Part shown: one piece after another, positions 6,731 to 8,065 of the stretch
Numbering within the stretch: position 1 is the stretch's first letter
How the letters are laid out: the number at the start of each line of letters is the position of its first letter
Source: an uncultured Verrucomicrobiota bacterium
GTDB taxonomy: Bacteria; Verrucomicrobiota; Verrucomicrobiia; Limisphaerales; UBA9464
Direction of reading: 5' to 3'
NCBI GenBank assembly: GCA_903925515.1
Contig: CAIYFP010000486.1
Location: 1-8,065, forward strand
Length of the DNA: 8,065 bases
Notes under the pieces: generated by a model
Told to the model about the DNA's origin: nothing
Databases searched by the model: none
What the model saw: the letters and a program-made list of their open reading frames with translations, nothing else
Translations under genes and position numbers: made by a program

Positions 6731-7299
6731 TGCGCCTCGCATGGGCCGTCGCGGCGTGCGTGTGCCTCGCCTTGCCGGTGGGTGCCCACAGGATCTCCGA
6801 CATGCTCCAGACCGTGTTCGTGCGGTGTGAGGCGGACCGGGTCGAGGTGGAGTGGGTGGGCCTGCCGGGGGCAACATCGTCCCGCGCGCTGGTCCGGCTT
6901 CTCGACCAAGACGCGGACGGCAAGGTGGCCGACGACGAGCAGGAACGTTTTGCCAGGCTCGTGGCGAGCAAGGTTCGGGCTCGCATGGACGGGCGTCGGC
7001 TGGGACCGGGCCCGGTCGAGGCAAGCATTCCCCCGATCGACATGCTCCGGGCGGGCAACGTGCCGGTGCGTTTGCGATGGTCGTTGCCCGTGTTGGCCCC
7101 AACGGCCGGATCGCATCGCGCCGAGGTGCTCAATGGATTCCGGGCGCTGGACTCGGTCTATCTTTGCGGCGCCGTCGTCCCCGACGGCCCTGGCGTGCGC
7201 GTCCTAGGACAGCAGCGGGATCGCCGGCAACGCCGGCTGACCGTCCGGTTCGAGGTGGAGGTTCCCGCGAGCTCATTGCGCCCCGGGCCGCCCACCTGA
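6727..7299 (+). CDS. small exported EF-hand-containing protein, resembling the periplasmic N-terminal part of HupE/UreJ-like proteins
   Basis: 190 residues from ATG 6727, which overlaps the DUF3500 stop as ATGA; ATG 6730 is the next codon and an equally possible start. Residues 1-20 are a signal peptide (MMRLAWAVAACVCLALPVGA), with predicted cleavage after A20 leaving H21 as the mature N-terminus (HRISDM). Residues 60-71, DQDADGKVADDE, match the 12-residue EF-hand loop exactly: Asp at 1, 3 and 5, Gly at 6, hydrophobic at 8 and Glu at 12, so Ca2+ binding is likely if the flanking helices fold. The pattern 'AHRxSD.....GLDxDxDG' recalls the periplasmic domain at the start of some HupE/UreJ-like membrane proteins, but here no TM domain follows; the protein ends with a basic strand-rich tail. 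Three Cys occur in or near the signal peptide (C11, C13, C34) and one near residue 147. Function unknown; partner of DUF3500 by coupling. Confidence 0.75.
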   Translation: MMRLAWAVAACVCLALPVGAHRISDMLQTVFVRCEADRVEVEWVGLPGATSSRALVRLLDQDADGKVADDEQERFARLVASKVRARMDGRRLGPGPVEASIPPIDMLRAGNVPVRLRWSLPVLAPTAGSHRAEVLNGFRALDSVYLCGAVVPDGPGVRVLGQQRDRRQRRLTVRFEVEVPASSLRPGPPT

Positions 7300-7336
7300 G
7301 GTGCTCCACGACGGCGGCGGTCACGGGCTGCCGAGG
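7300..7336. other. 37-base convergent intergenic gap with a weak hairpin
   Basis: The gap separates the stop of the EF-hand gene (+) from the stop of the haem-binding protein gene (-). On the + strand, CGGCGGC (7312-7318) can pair with GCTGCCG (7327-7333) as a 7-bp stem including one G-U, with an 8-base loop. The T-tract of an intrinsic terminator is missing, and on the other strand the wobble becomes an A-C mismatch. The 11-base palindrome CACCTGAGGTG (7293-7303) spans the + gene stop. Termination here is expected from gene orientation but not demonstrated by a classical signal. Confidence 0.3.
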
Positions 7337-8065
7337 CTACTCGAGGACGAACGACAGTTCCGCAGACTCCAGCCTCAGGCGGTCCGGGATGTCCTTGGGG
7401 TCGAGCTTCACCAGGACCCGGTGCCGGCCTTGCGGCAACGTGACGGCGGCAGTCCCAGGCCCACCCACCTTGCGTCCCCCCACCCACAGTTCGGCAGCCG
7501 GGTTGGCGGCGAGACGCATGCTCAAGGGCTTGCCTGCCGATGCCGGGGACACGTCCACGTCCGTGGCGGCGAACACCGCGAGGCGCCCAACCCAGATGTT
7601 GGCGCGCGTCGCGGCCTCGATGGCGGCGCGCGACAGGACGCCGCTGACGAGGGACGTCGTGTGGATCCAGCGCTTGTCCGAGTAGGAGGCGGTCAGGGGC
7701 CAGCCCTCGTTGCCGGCCTGGGCGTCCGTGTGGACCGTGAAAGCCACGTGCCAGCGGCGCGCGACGCCGCCCCGGCTCGCGTCAAAGTCGCCGGGCTTCC
7801 CCAGCCTCGCGAGGAAGGCGAACAAGTCCGCCTGCTCCTGTTCGTTCAACGCGTCGATGAGGCCGGCAGGCATGATCGAGGCCGTCCCTTGCTCGCGCGT
7901 GGCGACGTCCGCCTTGGGGATCGATTGCTCCGTGCCGGCCGCGTTGCGCAGGACGATTTCCTGGGGCGTCTCCCGAGCCAGCGTGCCGACCATCTCCGAG
8001 CCATCCTTCAACGACAGCACCACGGAGTGGTAGCCCTCCTTGATCTTCACGTTCGGTTGCAGCAC
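7337..8065 (-). CDS. C-terminal part of a PVC-type haem-binding (cytochrome c-like) protein
   Basis: 242 codons are visible; the 5' end lies beyond position 8065. The GTG at the edge is most likely an internal Val codon. Residues (counted from the edge) 10-60 give GYHSVVLSLKDGSEMVGTLA, IVLRNAAGTEQSIPKADV, the beta-rich insert typical of the planctomycete/verrucomicrobial haem-binding domain (TIGR02603). This is followed by SIMPAGLIDALNEQEQADLFAFLARLG (63-89). Here M65 in the 'xMP' motif is the expected distal haem ligand, and the next segment is the C-terminal helix of a class I cytochrome c fold. The CxxCH haem attachment site must be outside the window. After residue 90 comes an about 150-residue beta-strand-rich extension containing 'RRWHVAFTVHTDAQ' and a final 'AAVTLPQGRHRVLVKLDPK' element, which I cannot assign to a family. 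The gene is convergent with the efflux operon and probably unrelated in regulation. Confidence 0.8.
   Translation of the reverse strand: MLQPNVKIKEGYHSVVLSLKDGSEMVGTLARETPQEIVLRNAAGTEQSIPKADVATREQGTASIMPAGLIDALNEQEQADLFAFLARLGKPGDFDASRGGVARRWHVAFTVHTDAQAGNEGWPLTASYSDKRWIHTTSLVSGVLSRAAIEAATRANIWVGRLAVFAATDVDVSPASAGKPLSMRLAANPAAELWVGGRKVGGPGTAAVTLPQGRHRVLVKLDPKDIPDRLRLESAELSFVLE

Noticed and set aside
5906..7102. 398-codon minus-strand frame opposite DUF3500 and the EF-hand gene
   Set aside because: No recognisable motifs; the plus-strand genes here have signal peptides, overlap signatures and family motifs.
6852..7685. Plus-strand frame spanning the EF-hand gene, the convergent gap and the haem-protein gene
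   Set aside because: It crosses two real genes in other frames, and its composition is Gly, Arg and Ala-rich without structure.
1..8065. Search for tRNA, rRNA, CRISPR arrays, IS ends or transposase genes
   Set aside because: None seen by eye: no regularly spaced repeats, no transposase motifs, no tRNA-like cloverleaf ends.

Overview
The window is a GC-rich (about 70 % by eye), gene-dense stretch. It looks like a member of the PVC superphylum, most likely Verrucomicrobiota. Three things suggest this: the C-terminal end of a PQQ-like beta-propeller protein of the type abundant in that group, the C-terminal end of a planctomycete/verrucomicrobial-type haem-binding (TIGR02603-like) protein, and a DUF3500 protein. 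The lineage is an inference from protein flavour; there is no rRNA or other marker here.

Layout: (1) 2-265 (+) is the tail of a PQQ-binding-like beta-propeller protein that begins outside the window. (2) 296-793 (+) is a small exported or membrane-anchored protein with a His/Cys cluster. (3) 794-1050 is a 257-base gap with several perfect inverted repeats, followed by a strong Shine-Dalgarno. (4) 1051-2352 (+) is a TolC/CzcC-family outer-membrane factor. (5) 2349-5648 (+) is a full-length heavy-metal-efflux (HME) RND pump of the CzcA/CnrA/NccA type. (6) 5696-6730 (+) is an exported DUF3500 protein. (7) 6727-7299 (+) is a small exported protein with a canonical EF-hand loop; after signal-peptide removal its N-terminus should be histidine. 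(8) 7337-8065 (-) is the C-terminal part of a c-type-cytochrome-like haem-binding protein, convergent with the operon and truncated by the window edge.

Genes 1051-7299 look like one transcription unit: tolC/RND overlap by ATGA, DUF3500/EF-hand overlap by ATGA, and the RND-to-DUF3500 gap is 47 bases or less. The outer-membrane channel and inner-membrane pump should export divalent cations from the periplasm or cytoplasm. The periplasmic adaptor (CzcB/CusB-type membrane fusion protein) that normally sits between or beside them is absent from the window. Its usual place downstream is taken by the DUF3500/EF-hand pair. That arrangement is the most unusual aspect of the window. A functional link between these two periplasmic proteins and metal export is a hypothesis from gene order, not something the sequence proves.
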